In this document: positions 22,931 to 35,010 of the stretch, one piece after another
How positions within the stretch are numbered: position 1 is the first letter of the stretch
How the letters are laid out: each line of letters opens with the position of its first letter
From: Diphasiastrum complanatum
Lineage: Eukaryota; Streptophyta; Lycopodiopsida; Lycopodiales; Lycopodiaceae
Assembly (NCBI GenBank): GCA_029204225.1
Contig: CM055098.1
Coordinates: forward strand, 7,482,246 to 7,546,245
Direction: 5' to 3'
DNA length: 64,000 nt
The notes under the pieces: generated by a model
Database searches by the model: none
What the model was told of the DNA's origin: nothing
What the model saw: only the letters and a program-made list of their open reading frames with translations
Made by a program: the position numbers and the translations under genes

Positions 22931-25486
22931 ATTTTTTCATACTTAAATATTGCTCTTAAAATTAAGATAATTATTTTTATAGAATGAAAGTTGCAGGAGG
23001 TTTTGGTTGGTTATGCATATTAGTGTCGAACATTTTAGGCAATAAAAATTTTATGTACTTGTGTTCTTAGTATAACAAATAAAATAAAATAAAACTTTCT
23101 TTGTGAAATGTACAATAACAAACACTTGTATGACTTGTTAGCTAAAATCAATCTTTGAGAATTAATATTCGTAAGTCTCTTGACATTACTATATCCAATT
23201 TTATTCGAGCAAAAGATACATTTTTGCTGGTCATTTTAAAGACATAGCATGCAACTAGTGGTCCTTTTTCTTTTATCCAATTGATTTGATTTGTACTTAC
23301 AAAACAATTAGAACATGTACATAACTCACTAAAGTAAAAACATTGTAACATTTTGAAGGCAAAAGTCTCACACTAATGCAACATGTACCTTGACTACAAT
23401 TTTTTATGTTTATATATTCTTATAGGAAAAAAGTAAGGTAGAAATTTATTTGGTTAACAAGTAAATATTATATGCATGTTCCACATTCATTTATTTTGCA
23501 TGTGCCATTTAAAGTTGAACACGCTAAAATCTATATGAATGATGAAGATGATAGTGTACTAAAATGCACCAAGAACAAGATCTTTAACATGATTCTGTTG
23601 AAAGAGTATTGCATTAACCATCAACTGTAAATATGACATAATAATGAGTGTTGTATATGACATCATGAAATGTAAATGCTCTTTGTATGTAATCATAATG
23701 TCACTCTTGATTTTTGTTCTTATGAAAAATACAAACAATCAAGGTTATTAATGTTTGTGAAATGTGATGATAAAGTTACCTTCATATAATTTTTTAAAGG
23801 ATAGAAGCTAGGAAGGTTGCCCATATTTTGGTTGAATTCTAGTATTCTTTGGGTCTTTACATTGTTGTTTGCAAGTCTTTTTTCCTTCAAACAAAAACTT
23901 TCTCATTTCTTGCATTATGGTCAGAAAAAAAAAAAAAAAAAAAAGTGCGTAACAAGTTTAAAAAAAAGAAAGTGCACATTACATTCATATTGCTATATTA
24001 AGATAGGCATTAATAGTCATATTCATAGTAAACGATCAACCCAGAAATTAGAAATAAATGTGAAAATCAAGATAGTTATTTGCATAATTTTGTCATAACA
24101 TACAAAACATAGTTTCTTTGTTGCTTTAGAAAGTCAAATAGTATGTATTACCATACTGTATTTATCATCTTATTGAAATTTTGCTTATTTCACAATACCT
24201 CAGATACTTTCATAGAATGTACCACAAGCTTATGTTGGCCACAAAGTAAGTATTTTTTTCAAACTACGAATCTATATAAACAAAAGAATTTACATTTTAT
24301 AGTTTTATACTTCAAACTATTGGACTCAATCATCATAGAATGAACTTGCCAACATATGATGGCATCATGCTTTGTACACAAGTTTTAAGTACCATGATTA
24401 TCTATATATTGTATAATATATAAGAAAATGACACTATCATTCAAAGTCACTTTTATTTCTTATAGTGGCACTTTAGCTACATTTGAAAAAAAAAAATACA
24501 AACCCATGGAATCTCAATGATTCTAAGATTGAGTAGCTTGTTATGGAGAATTTCCAACTACTACGCAATCTAAGTCCAAGATGAAGGAATTATCATATTA
24601 GCTACCAAAATGAGTCACTAACAAAGGGAGGATTTAGCCTCAAGGTAAATTGGTATCACCATGCTAGCACTTTGCCATCTATCTCATGGAAGAAAATAAT
24701 TGAGTGATTCATTTCTCATTTTGATTTTGGAATATGGGGTACACTCTACCTTTGTCATTCCATGCATGTGTTATTTTTGTACGCATTAGATAGGAACAAA
24801 ATTTACATAGTTAACATCAAATGGATGAATGATGAAAAAGCTCCAAAGGATATTCGAGCCAACACTTACAAGGACACCATTCCAACTTTTATTAATCTCA
24901 ACTACTTTAGAAGCCTTATAACATCCTTCAAGGAAGACTTGACTTTTTAACTACCTTACGAGTTTTACCTTCAGTGACAAATTGGCAACTTTAGAAAATT
25001 GGCTCCACCATATGCTTTGTCTAGATAAAATTCATACTTGTAAAAAATGGATTTTAGTTCATCCTATATCATTATAGAAACACAACATATCATCCCAAAA
25101 CAATATTTAAAAAATACTTCCTCTAAAATTTTCATTATGATGATGTACCAGCACTATGATAACTTATAATACCAATCTTTTGAAACATTTGAAAAAAAAA
25201 AATGGTACAATGGAATATATCAACTTTTATCATTTGAGTGGTTGAACTTTGTTTAAAGATCATCATATTCAAAGGCCAATATCTTGAGTGGTATGTTTTA
25301 CATTGTAGTATAGTTTTACTAAATATTATGGCACAAAACTTTCTTTGTGACTCCTATTTGCTCAAAGTTAATTTCAAAAGGCCTTATTACCTTTCTAGTT
25401 TGCTTCAAGTCTAGAGTTTAAATATATGTTCATTCTATATCATCACTCTTTTGTGAGCCTATGTTGTTAGACTTGGAAAGTCATTA
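22931..25486. other. AT-rich stretch without a recognisable gene
   Basis: No domain or terminal repeat recognised. A poly(A) run at 23925-23943 is the only marked feature. The longest open frames (23817-24098 and 24762-24950, plus strand) show no recognisable motif. Confidence 0.4.
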
Positions 25487-27771
25487 AAGCGGATACAATA
25501 TGATCCAAATTGCTGAAGAAGATCAACATAAAACCGCTTTTGCCACAGAATGGGGAACCTTTTGCTGGAAAGTCATGCCCTTTGGTCTCTGCAATGCTCC
25601 TAGCACCTTCCAACAAGTTATGCAAGCGGCCTTTTCTCTGCAGATGGGCGATACCTTAGAGGTTTACTTGGACGATTTAGGAGCACATTTCGAAGAAACA
25701 CGCCATCCGTCTATGCTTATGTCAATGCTTCGGCATCTCTCTTAATCCTAAAAAATGCAAGATTTGGGTAACCCATGGTATTGTGTTAGGACATATTATT
25801 TCACGAAATGGCATTGCCACTGACCCTGAAAAGATCCTTATCTTTCAAAATCTACCGGAATCACATACGATACGTGAAGTTTACTCTTTCCTTGGCCACG
25901 CCAACTACTATCGGTGCTTTATTTTCGATTTCGCGAACAACGCATGTTTAATTTACAAAATAGTGGTAGTTCCCAAATGGACGGATGACCAACGCGTCGC
26001 ATTTAATCAACTCAAATACCAATGCACCCATCCTCCGGGCTCCTGATTATTCTAAGAATTTCATGTGCATACCGATGCATCCAAGTATGCCATTGGAGTA
26101 GTGCTCACTCAACCGGGAGAATTCAAAAAGGACTACCCAATCCATTTTCTTGGTCGACAATTGATACCTGCTGAAGTCAATTATACCACTATCGAATGTG
26201 AAGCTTTGGCAATGGTATATGCGGTTCAAAAGTTTCGCCATTATCTTCTAGGAAAAGTTTTTGTGTTCTTTACTGATCATCAAGCACTGTTGTATCTCAT
26301 CAACAAGACCTGCACCACAGGTCGTATTACTAGATGGATCCTATTACTGCGAGAAATTGAGTTTAGGATCGTGGTTCGTAAGGGAGTTTAACATTTTCTA
26401 GTAGACCATCTATCCTGAATCCCTAACCTTCCTACCTCTGATCAAGGCATCAACGATGATTTACCATATGCAATCCTTTTCCAAGTTGACTCTACACTTG
26501 TATGGGCTAAGAAAATTACAGAATATTTAACTTCAGGGCAGATGGATCCTTCCTTCTCTAAACCTGAACAACGTGCGTTGGTCCTCAAATCTAAACCGTA
26601 TACATTAATTGCAGGACAACTCTACAAGCAAGGATTAGATGGAATCATCTGACGATGTCTTACTAAAGGTGAAATACCTTCTGTAATTTCCCTCACTCAT
26701 GAGGGTATTGGTGCAGGCCATTTCTCTTCTGAAACAACTGCTAAGAAAATCCTCGTGGCCGATTTTTGGTGGCCAACACTCTTCAAGGATACGCACATTT
26801 ACACTAAAGCTTGTAATGTCTGCCGACGCACAAAACACTTTCAAAAGACAGACTACATGCCTTTACACCCTATAACCACTGATCAAGCTTTCCAGAAATG
26901 GGAAATTGATTATGTTAGACCTATTAGTCCTGCTGCTCGACACACACAATCTCGTTACATCATAGTAGCTACAGACTATTGCACCAAATGGGCTGAAGCA
27001 AGAGCTGTTCGCAATGCTGACGCTCGTTCTATCGCAAACTTTCTCTATGAACAGGTTATCGTTCATTTCAGATGTCCTCTAGAGCTTATTAGTGATAGGA
27101 GTACACATTTTCTTAACTCTGTCATAGCAGATCTCCTTTCAAAAAAATTTGTGGTACATCGCAAAGGTTTCCCATACTATCCACGATGCAATGGCCAGGT
27201 GGAATCCACCAATAAAATCCTATGTGGAATGCTCACCAAAACCATCGAATCCAGCCGATCTGATTGGGAACTCAAGCTCCATGTTGCTCTCTGGGCTTAT
27301 CGCACCACCTCGAAGCGAGCTACAGGCTAAATCCCTTTCCAACTAACATATGGCCAAGAAGTCGTTATGCTTGTGGAATTTCATATCCCCTCCCTTCGAG
27401 TGGCCTATAACCTTGAGCTTGATACTCACCAGAATCTAGCAAACAGGTTATTCCATCTGGAGCAACTCTGTGAAACACAACGGATTAGTATCCATGCTCA
27501 ACAAGTCCACAAACGACGACAAAAAGCATGGCATGATCGATCATTGAAACTTAGAGACCTCCAGGTTCGAGATAAAGTCCTGCTATACCAGGCCAAAGCC
27601 TTCAAAGACGAACTGAAATTTTTTGGCCAAGGTCCTTACGTCATCAAAAAAATCTTTGTCTTTGGATATGTACAACTCCAAACCCTTCAAGGCGATATCC
27701 TCGACACTGTGGTCAATGGGAGCCAACTGAGAAAGTACAATGAACCGTGTTTTTATCTTGATATGTATTAG
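25487..27771 (+). pseudogene. Gypsy pol, 5'-truncated
   Basis: The match begins abruptly inside reverse transcriptase at SGYN. RT: QHKTAFATEWGTFCW, PFGLCNAPSTFQQVM, YLDDLG. RT thumb: FLGHANYYR. RNase H: HTDASKYAIGVVLTQ, TTIECEALAMVYAV, TDHQALLYLI (26065-26391). Integrase: zinc part with HEGIGAGH and CNVCRRTKHF, then a core with all three catalytic acids visible (VATDYCTKWAE, LISDRSTHF, NGQVESTNK), and a C-terminal region to 27771. Stops or frame changes near 25745, 26046, 26391, 26651 and 27330 inactivate it. Protease and gag are absent. The layout is that of plant chromovirus-free (Tat/Athila-like) Gypsy, which is inference. Confidence 0.9.
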
Positions 27772-28438
27772 TTGTTTTCTTTTCTACCGTTTTTCTTTAT
27801 TTTGTTTTTATTGTCTGCTTGCCTTTTTGACAAAATTTTTGCTGTGCTTTCTTGTTCAAACCATCAAGATACTATCAGATCAGGTATACCAACAGTCTTC
27901 TCTGGAAAACCACAGAAAAAGTCATTAGTTTCAGAAGAATTGTTTCACATCATCTTAGATAGAATTCGCTGACGCTTTCTTTACAGTGCACGATTTATTT
28001 TTGGCCTCCGCAAATTCTATCATAGTAACAAAAAAAAAAATTAAAAATAGAAAAAGACTGTTTTTTTCATCAGATATCCATTGTCAGAATTCGTAGACAA
28101 TTCGCTGGAGCTTCAAATGATTCCCACGATTTATCTGCTATCTCAGCGAATTTTGATTAGACAAGTTTTGCACTGTCAAACGTTTTTTTCTCTTTTGGCA
28201 TAAAAAAATCACTTACCAGAATTCGCGGACCCTCAGAAAGTTGCCTCGAAATTTGTGACCATCATTACCAAATTGTGGACACTGAGGACGATTTCTTGAG
28301 TGAAGTTGCGAATTCCTGTCAAAAAAAGTCTATATATAGACCTCCATCCTTCTCTCACGAATTCATTTTAGATTGCTGCTCTCGAGTTCATGCCAAAAAT
28401 TTTCAAAATTCTCAAAGCAATCTAAAATCACTACTACC
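27772..28438 (+). other. Spacer between Gypsy pol and downstream ORF region
   Basis: Non-coding. T-rich just after the pol stop, then a stretch in which AATTCGC words recur (27964, 28088, 28147, 28220, 28309). It ends in CTATATATAGACC (28331), a TATA-like sequence about 105 bases before the next ATG that could serve a separate transcript. Confidence 0.45.
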
Positions 28439-30126
28439 ATGGCCTCCCGCGATTCCTCGCTCAGTTTGCATCGTCGTAAACCCCCTCATCCTTATTCAGG
28501 AGATATTTTTATGATCTATATCAAGCATTACACCGAGCAGCTCACCCTCGCCAAGTATATCCTCACAAGCCTTGGCTTTGATCTGACTCTTTTCCTGGAC
28601 TGCTCCTGATTTTCTACCCTTTAACCCAATGTCGTATCCTAACTACACACGCACCCTCCCTGACATTGGTCCTTGGGAGCAGTTACCCCTTGCAGTCCAA
28701 AAAGTGGTATGGTTGGTGAATGAGCTCTAATACATTCTATTCGACACCCTAGGGGGACAATATACTATGCGGCAATTTTATGATGGTGCTATGGCGGACC
28801 TTCAGAAAGAAAAAGCAAGGCTGGAGGAGGAAAACAAACAACAACAACTATAGATCCAGAACCTCACCAATTACAATCAACAACAGCAGCAGATGCTACT
28901 CCACCTCTAGAACCAGCTCCAACTGAAGGTATCCAACATGCAGCAAACCATCGATACCCTCAAAGCCGAAAAGGAGGAGATTGTAGCAAATGCACAAGCA
29001 GCACATTCCGCTATGAAGGAACAATTGGAATCGGTGGACTTCAACGACTTCGCACCACCAGCTATTCCTGAGGGAACTGCCATTCCAGTGGTGGCCTATC
29101 AAACGTTGGCCCAAAAGTTGAAAGCCACGACGGTGCAGCACCAGAATTACAACAATCATACCTTGCTTCCGTCGAGGCCCTGAACCAGCACATAGCCACC
29201 CTGGAAGAATGCTTAAAGGCCGTTGTCCAGTCGACACCGTCGATTCATGCAAAGCACACCCAATTCCATGATTCGGGGCACCACTTTGATGGACCATATG
29301 GTGGAGATGGAGCAGGATTCTAGCAGCCTCCTCCTACAACTCAAGGCTCCTCATTTCAAGGCCAACCCCTGGGGCAAGGAGCTCAAGCACTAACCAAATC
29401 GTCAGGCTCTAGGGGTACCAGCTCCCAACATTATCTTTTTCCTTCCACCGCTTCTAACCCCCCCTTCATTCCATGACAATTTTCTCCTGAGTCACAAAGA
29501 ATTGCTGAAGCTAACCCCTCCCCTCCTCTCTCTCCTGAACCCAATCCACAAATTCAACACGAGATTGCCTCTGAAGCACCAACCATCCGGCACAGAATCA
29601 TGCCCATAGAACCGAACAAGGAGTTGTGCGTCTCTCAGGAGTTTGCCAAGAAATATCCAACAACAAAAGAGCGAGGTGGCTACATATTGTCAGATTTGGA
29701 CCAGAGTAAAACACATAAAGAAGCAGTCAAACTCCTGGATCCACAACCTCTCTGGCGTCAGCAGCTCTTCCTGTAGAGTAAGACCTCAATGGCACGATAT
29801 ATCGAAGCTCCCTCCTACATGTGCACAAATCCGTATTACTATCCAGTAGCGAGGCGAGAATCGTTTCCTGCCACTAAGGTCAAGAATAGAATGTTTTGGC
29901 CCAAGCTCACAGGCGTCGATACTGGCAACTTAGCCGAAGACATGGTCACCAACTGCCGAGCATTCTACCAGAAGCACCATGGCAATCCTGATCGCAACGT
30001 CAGATATTTTGCGGATAATTGCGGCCTGGTGACATTTCTGGTAGAATTCAGAGGTTTTGGGATTGAGGGCTACCCCCAATCGCCCTTGATATCAATAAAC
30101 CCCTGCGAACGCAAGACGACCATATC
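28439..30126 (+). pseudogene. Extra ORF region between Gypsy pol and 3' LTR, function unknown
   Basis: Codon-like sequence with several stops. After an N-terminal segment (MASRDSSLSLHRRKPP...) there is a charged, Gln-rich probable coiled coil (MADLQKEKARLEEENKQQQ, then NYNQQQQQM and DTLKAEKEEIVANAQAA; 28790-29040). A Pro/Ala segment follows, and then a C-terminal block with FWPKLTGVDTGNLAEDMV and RNVRYFADNCGLVTF (29890-30070). I do not recognise the protein. Position and orientation match the additional 3' ORFs known in some plant Gypsy lineages, which is the basis for calling it part of the element. Confidence 0.6.
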
Positions 30127-30355
30127 AGGGTAGCAAGGCTCTATTATCGTGTTGCACTCACTTTCGCCTTGCATGTAGATATGGTGGAGCTGTGGAAAAC
30201 CCATAACTTTTTACAGGGTATGCTCCATACGGTGGCGAATGATGGAGGGCATCGGCACGACAATCTACCAGTCCCGACAACAATAGTCTCGCCTCCAAGA
30301 AGCACAAAAGATCCAAGACGAAAAGACGTCGATTGGTGTGGGACCACCAATCCAA

Positions 30356-30370
30356 TAAGGAGGGGGATAA
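30356..30370 (+). promoter_or_regulatory. Polypurine tract of the Gypsy element
   Basis: AAGGAGGGGGATAA immediately precedes TGTTAGCAAC, the start of the LTR. Such tracts prime plus-strand DNA synthesis in LTR retrotransposons. Confidence 0.8.
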
Positions 30371-31170
30371 TGTTAGCAACTATGCCAACATAGAGAAAAT
30401 AAAAAGAAAGCAATAAAACTCCGTGGCATGTGGTTTGTAAGTCCACGTATGAGTATATGTCAATAAACTTCAACCATGGCATGTGTTTTGTAAGCCCATG
30501 AGTAGAAGCTTAAATAATAATAAAATAGCTTAGACTTAGATTTAGAACTTAGACTTAGGAAACTTAAGATTAGAATTATTTTATCTTAAGTTTTCCTAAG
30601 TTAAGAAACTTTGAAGTTCTAAATACTAATTAGAAGTTCTAGAAAGGCTAGAAACAAATTAGTCCCATAAGTTAGTAAATACTTATGGAAGAACCTCCTT
30701 GCCATAAAAGGAGAGGTATTTGCATTGTAAGCAACACTCTTAGATTATGCAAATTGCTCTCTGTTGAGATTATCATTCTATTTCCTTGTGTTCCAAGGTG
30801 CATAGCTTGAGGGAAGCTGCTTGGGCCTCCTCTTGCCTCCTTTCATTGGCTTATTGTGGCGTGTTTTTATTGGTTTATTTAGTTAGCCGCAACTTATCTT
30901 TCAAACCCTCTAGGTGTTAATCTAGGTCTTAATTAGCAATCTTGCTAGTTGGGTTTGCCTTAGCAAGGATTTTTATTGTTGTTTCTAATTAGCTTTATTT
31001 CCATTTTGAGCACTAGTTGGGTAAGCCTTAGTGCTCTCATCCTTGTTGATTCTTTTCGTATTTCCGTTGAAGCTTGTTGTAGAAACTTAGAAAGTGACGA
31101 ATCTCTACATCCCTATACTACACCCGTAAGTAGATCTAGCCACCGCACACACTACAAATACTTCCAACAC
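30371..31170 (+). repeat. 3' LTR of the Gypsy element
   Basis: Begins TGTTAGCAAC right after the polypurine tract and ends most plausibly at CTTCCAACA (31170), giving about 800 bases. A TATA-like CCATAAAAGG lies at 30700. There is no second LTR in the window because the 5' end of the element is lost, so the right boundary is an estimate. Confidence 0.7.
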
Positions 31171-31246
31171 TCGTATGAAAAATGAGGTGGTTGGGGTCCT
31201 TGTGCCTTTCTTGTCTTGTCTAGTCTCCTTTTTTTGCTCGCAAGGC

Positions 31247-31857
31247 ACACAATATACTAGCCCTTATGTTGGACCCACGTTTTAAAGGCCTCTCTTTGGT
31301 TAGAGACTATGTTGGAAGAGATGCTGCAATTCAAATTGTCGGTGAGTATGATGCGAAATTCCTCATTCCACTCTTGGTAACTTGCTTCAACCGTCTAAAT
31401 CCAGGAGCACAAACCACACAACCACTAGAGCATGATGTTGCATATTCATTGTTTGGGCATCAAGCATCTGACGAGGAAGCCACAACAAGTTTGGTGAAGT
31501 CTGAGCTTTCCTTATTCAGGAGATTGAATATTCCACTTGAAGAGTGTAGTAGCTCATTACAGTGGTTGAAGGACCACGAGGTCCAATTTTCAAATGTTGG
31601 TTTTTTGGCTCGACAAATTCTAGGAATTGTTGGATCTCAAATAGTATTGCTGGTGTGGTAACTTCACTTCGAAGATGTAGACTTGGTATCGATAATCTTG
31701 ATAAGTTGGTTCTCATTTTAAAAAATTGGCCTGATGACCCTAGAATAAATCAGAACCCAACGTCCATTAAGGGCTTTTTAGCAAATGAGGACATCATGAT
31801 AGGTGAGAATGTAGACCTCATTGAGGAGTATGGATTTTTTAATGAGTAGGATGAGTA
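31247..31857 (+). pseudogene. hAT transposase, C-terminal part
   Basis: The plus strand encodes LDPRFKGLSLVRDYVG and then the hAT dimerisation domain: WLKDHEVQFSNVGFLARQILGIVGSQI. A small deletion/frameshift follows where ...RVFS is normally found (near 31640). It continues SIAGVVTSLRRCRLGIDNLDKLVLILKNWP and ends with an acidic tail. The catalytic core, with its first acidic residues, is absent. In hAT elements this protein cuts and pastes DNA, making 8-bp duplications. The remnant sits directly after the Gypsy LTR. Confidence 0.85.
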
Positions 31858-32484
31858 AGAAAATGTCAAGATAGTAACATTGTAACAAGACTTTTTTGAA
31901 GGTTATCATTTTTGTTCATAGGTAGTTAGCGGATAAGTGGAATGTTTAAAACTTAAGATATTGTGCAACAAGACTTTTTTTGACTGGCTTTTATATAAGT
32001 CATATTTTTAGCGTCTTTATTTATGTGAGTTGTTTGGCTGTGAAGTGTGATTTTTTTTTCGCAATTGAAATATTGTCGACATTAAAGACTGTGAGATTTT
32101 TATTAGCAATTGATAAGTGGAGGAATGCTCAAATTTTGTGCACTTACAATTTTTTTACGTGGCTTCCACTTGTTTTTTGATAAATAATGTGAGGGAATTT
32201 TAACATAGTATGCAACAATAAATTTCGAAACGATTTTTTAATAATTTTTTATAAAAATAGTATGTATTGAGAATCTGATATAGGAACCGACGGTTCTTAA
32301 TAGAGTAATAAGCGACAGATTGAGAACCGCCAAGATTTATCTTATAGGATATTATTGAGAACCGCCAGGTGTAAATGTTTTAGATGTAATCCAATACCTT
32401 GAACCGGCGGTTCTCGGTTTTTTAAAAAAAGGCAATACCCTGAACCGGCGGGTATCATAAATATGTGAGAACCGCCCAACACTG
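31858..32484 (+). mobile_element. 3' end of the hAT transposon with subterminal repeats
   Basis: Downstream of the transposase the DNA is AT-rich. Between 32287 and 32478 the motif GAACCG(C/G)C or its complement occurs about six times, twice as a palindrome (GAACCGGCGGTTC at 32400). The right end reads, on the minus strand, CAGTGTTGGGCGGTTC, which fits the CAGTG-type inverted terminus of hAT elements. The element would end at 32484, followed by GTCTCTAC. The left end is missing. Subterminal repeats are the usual transposase-binding sites in hAT elements. Confidence 0.7.
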
Positions 32485-32930
32485 GTCTCTACATCAAAGA
32501 CACCGAAGTAGGTACCAAGTAGTAGTTAAAGGTGAAAAAGGATGCAAAACATGATGAGATTCAAGATGGAAAAGAATCGAAAACACCTCGAAGTTCTAAT
32601 CTTTGTGGCCAAGGTCCCATACATGAATCAAATGCATATTTTGGGTGAGGAACAAATGCAACAAAGTCAACCTTACAAGTATGACATAAAATGGATTTTG
32701 ATGGGTGCAATGCAACTTTTGAGGAGCCAAAAATATTGAAACAAACTTTGCACATAATGAATGACAAGGTGCTATGAGAAATGAAATTAAATCTATGAAG
32801 AAAAATGATATTAGAAATTAGTTGGCTTACCTCATGGTAAGTAAAATATCTATCGTAAATTGGTATATGAATCAAAAGTCATGCATAAAGTCAAAAGCAA
32901 CAAGAAGGAACTATCGTATATGTTGGACAA
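32485..32930. other. Unassigned stretch
   Basis: No reliable gene. Short open frames on both strands (32542-32739 +, 32561-32875 -) have no recognisable motif. Confidence 0.35.
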
Positions 32931-33520
32931 CATAGATAAGTAACTTCCATTCTAGCAAGCCATGCACTTCAACCAATATGTTAAAGCCTAACATTATATA
33001 ATTTCAAACAAGGTACACTCAACCACAAGCCATGACAGATACAAAGGTAACTTGTTTTTTGATCAGATTGTCCCAATGGTATACCATTAGTGTCTCAAAC
33101 CAAATGGCCCTCAAAGGAATACCATTGGCATTCTTGGACAATCTAGTGCCAAGTTAAAGTATGTATAGTACCTTTACAATTGGTACTTTTACCAAGCACT
33201 AAAATCTTGAAGGTAATCAGAGCTAGTTTGAGGTGAGATCCCACTTTACTAATACACTTGAGAAGATACATTTCACGTGTGTGACCAACCCTAGTCTCTA
33301 GGGTGCTAGCATGCCAAGGCTAGTGCCAAGACAACATACCAACCAAGGGAGTTGAGACTTGGTTAAAGCTCGTTGTCCTAAGTTGCAACCTGCATCCCCT
33401 AAAGTTTTATTGTGATTAAGCACCTCCCCTTGCAACAAGTAAATAGACCAAATCGATATAGCAAGTTTTTTTTATATATATATATTCTATTTTTTCTCAA
33501 GGTGGTGTGAGGTGGGTGTT
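32931..33520 (-). repeat. Diverged relic of an element-E LTR
   Basis: Aligns with about 15455-16110 in the right LTR of element E. Shared landmarks include AAGCCATGACAGATA(C/T), CCCACTTTA, GTGTGACCAACCCTAGTCTC and GCTAGCATGCCAAGGC. Many GC pairs have become AT, as expected for an old methylated repeat. It keeps the doubled 43-base unit seen only in the 5' LTR of E. No interior was found next to it. Confidence 0.85.
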
Positions 33521-33529
33521 AGAATTCCC

Positions 33530-34650
33530 ACGTAATATCACTTTTAATGAGGACCTATCAAATCTATAAAAATACTCAAGCTTTTTAACAATCTGTAGAA
33601 ATACACAAAGTTCAACACATTTTGCAAAAATACAAGGAATTTACACAGTCTACAAGAATACATGGGATGTGGCACAATTTGTAGGAAAACACTAAGCTTT
33701 GGACAGATCAACAAATGTCGATTGGCGATCGTTGGTAAAAAATTTGGGTTCCCAAAATGAATTTTTGATCAAGTAAAAAAATGACAAAAGGCCTAAGTAG
33801 GAGAAAATGTCGATTGTCATTTTTCTCAACTTACAAAAATTGCCCATATACAAGTCTCAAAATGCCAATTGGCACAAATATGGTGGAAAAGCAAAAATGT
33901 TGACCTTCGATCAATCAATGAAGATGTTGATCGGCATTTTTGTGGTGCCACTCAAAATGGAGCTCTTCCTCGCGCAAGTCTAAATCTTTTAAAGATTGCC
34001 CTTCACTCTAGACCATCTACAAGAAACAAACATAAGAAAGACCACCGATATATACAAGTTCACAATTTGACGATGATGGTTGAACTCATGTACAATCCTC
34101 AATAGCTATGTCAAATATCTATTAATATTTCTGCAAGGTATAGTGAGTTTCAGTCAATACTTGGTATGTCAATCTACCATCTTTAGTATTTAATTTCAAG
34201 TACTTAACCTGGCAACTATCATAAATCTCCAAGTGCTCTCTATTTATACATGTATAGAATCAAAGCGAGGGCATCATCACAAAATAGTCAAATGATCAGA
34301 TGGAATGTAATGCATGCTAATCTAAGCATGAGAATAAAGATAAATGCAATCACATCCATCAAACAAGTAGAGACATATTGAATTAGCATCAAATATCTAC
34401 GCAATAGTTTTGGTCATCTCAATGATGTGATATTAGTCTTCGAACTTATCTGAGAAGTCCAAACAACACTTGAATGCTTTCTACTCAGTGTAATATTGTA
34501 GTTTCTTTATTTAATGAATTACCTTTCAAGGATCATTCAAAAAGCATCTTAATGCATGAATAGTTCTAAGTTTTCTTTTTTGTTTCTACATTTATGATAC
34601 AATTCATAGTAGTTCATTCAATTTAGGTTCACAGTTCAGTTCACAATCTT
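33530..34650 (-). repeat. LTR-like block, copy 2
   Basis: Reverse-complement partner of 22090-22930 and longer than it. On the minus strand a TATA box TATAAATAGAG lies at about 34235-34247. A degenerate array of about five roughly 29-base units (CTGTAGAAATACACAAAGTTC and variants) occupies 33564-33710. No coding region and no second direct copy, so a solo or truncated LTR is the likeliest reading. Confidence 0.6.
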
Positions 34651-34653
34651 TTT

Positions 34654-35010
34654 TTGTTCTATATGGTTCTGTATATTTCTTATTCCGTACTGCTAAATGA
34701 CACCTATTCAATTCGAATCGAAGTGTCAAGTCTGAGGGCTCAACTGATTCTACTTGATTCTGGCTTTGAATTCATCAAAATTGATAAGGTTGATTACGTA
34801 GACAAACACAAAGTCGATAGACTGATGATCATAGAAGCATCAAACAGTTCAAACGATTTTATACAAGAGCAGTATCGGATAGAAAAATTAATCAGAGTAG
34901 CATACATTCACACTAACATAAATCTAAACACAATAAGACAATGGATTGATTCAGGAAAAAAAAATGAATACAAGTTAGGTGAAATAACAAGCACAAGACA
35001 ATTACGGTGA
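34654..35010 (+). CDS. Hypothetical ORF, 118 residues
   Basis: An open frame with Lys/Asp/Ile-rich composition (for example FEFIKIDKVDYVDKHKVD). I recognise no domain. It lies between an LTR-like block and unassigned DNA, the region is AT-rich, and the first methionine follows a hydrophobic run with no clear signal. It may be a chance frame or a fragment of an unknown transposon gene. Confidence 0.25.
   Translation: MFYMVLYISYSVLLNDTYSIRIEVSSLRAQLILLDSGFEFIKIDKVDYVDKHKVDRLMIIEASNSSNDFIQEQYRIEKLIRVAYIHTNINLNTIRQWIDSGKKNEYKLGEITSTRQLR

Noticed and set aside
28896-29297. 133-residue minus-strand ORF
   Set aside because: Antisense shadow of the Gln-rich coiled-coil region on the plus strand.
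22090-34650. Reading the two similar LTR-like blocks as the LTRs of one large element around the Gypsy
   Set aside because: They are inverted relative to each other, whereas LTRs of one element are direct repeats.
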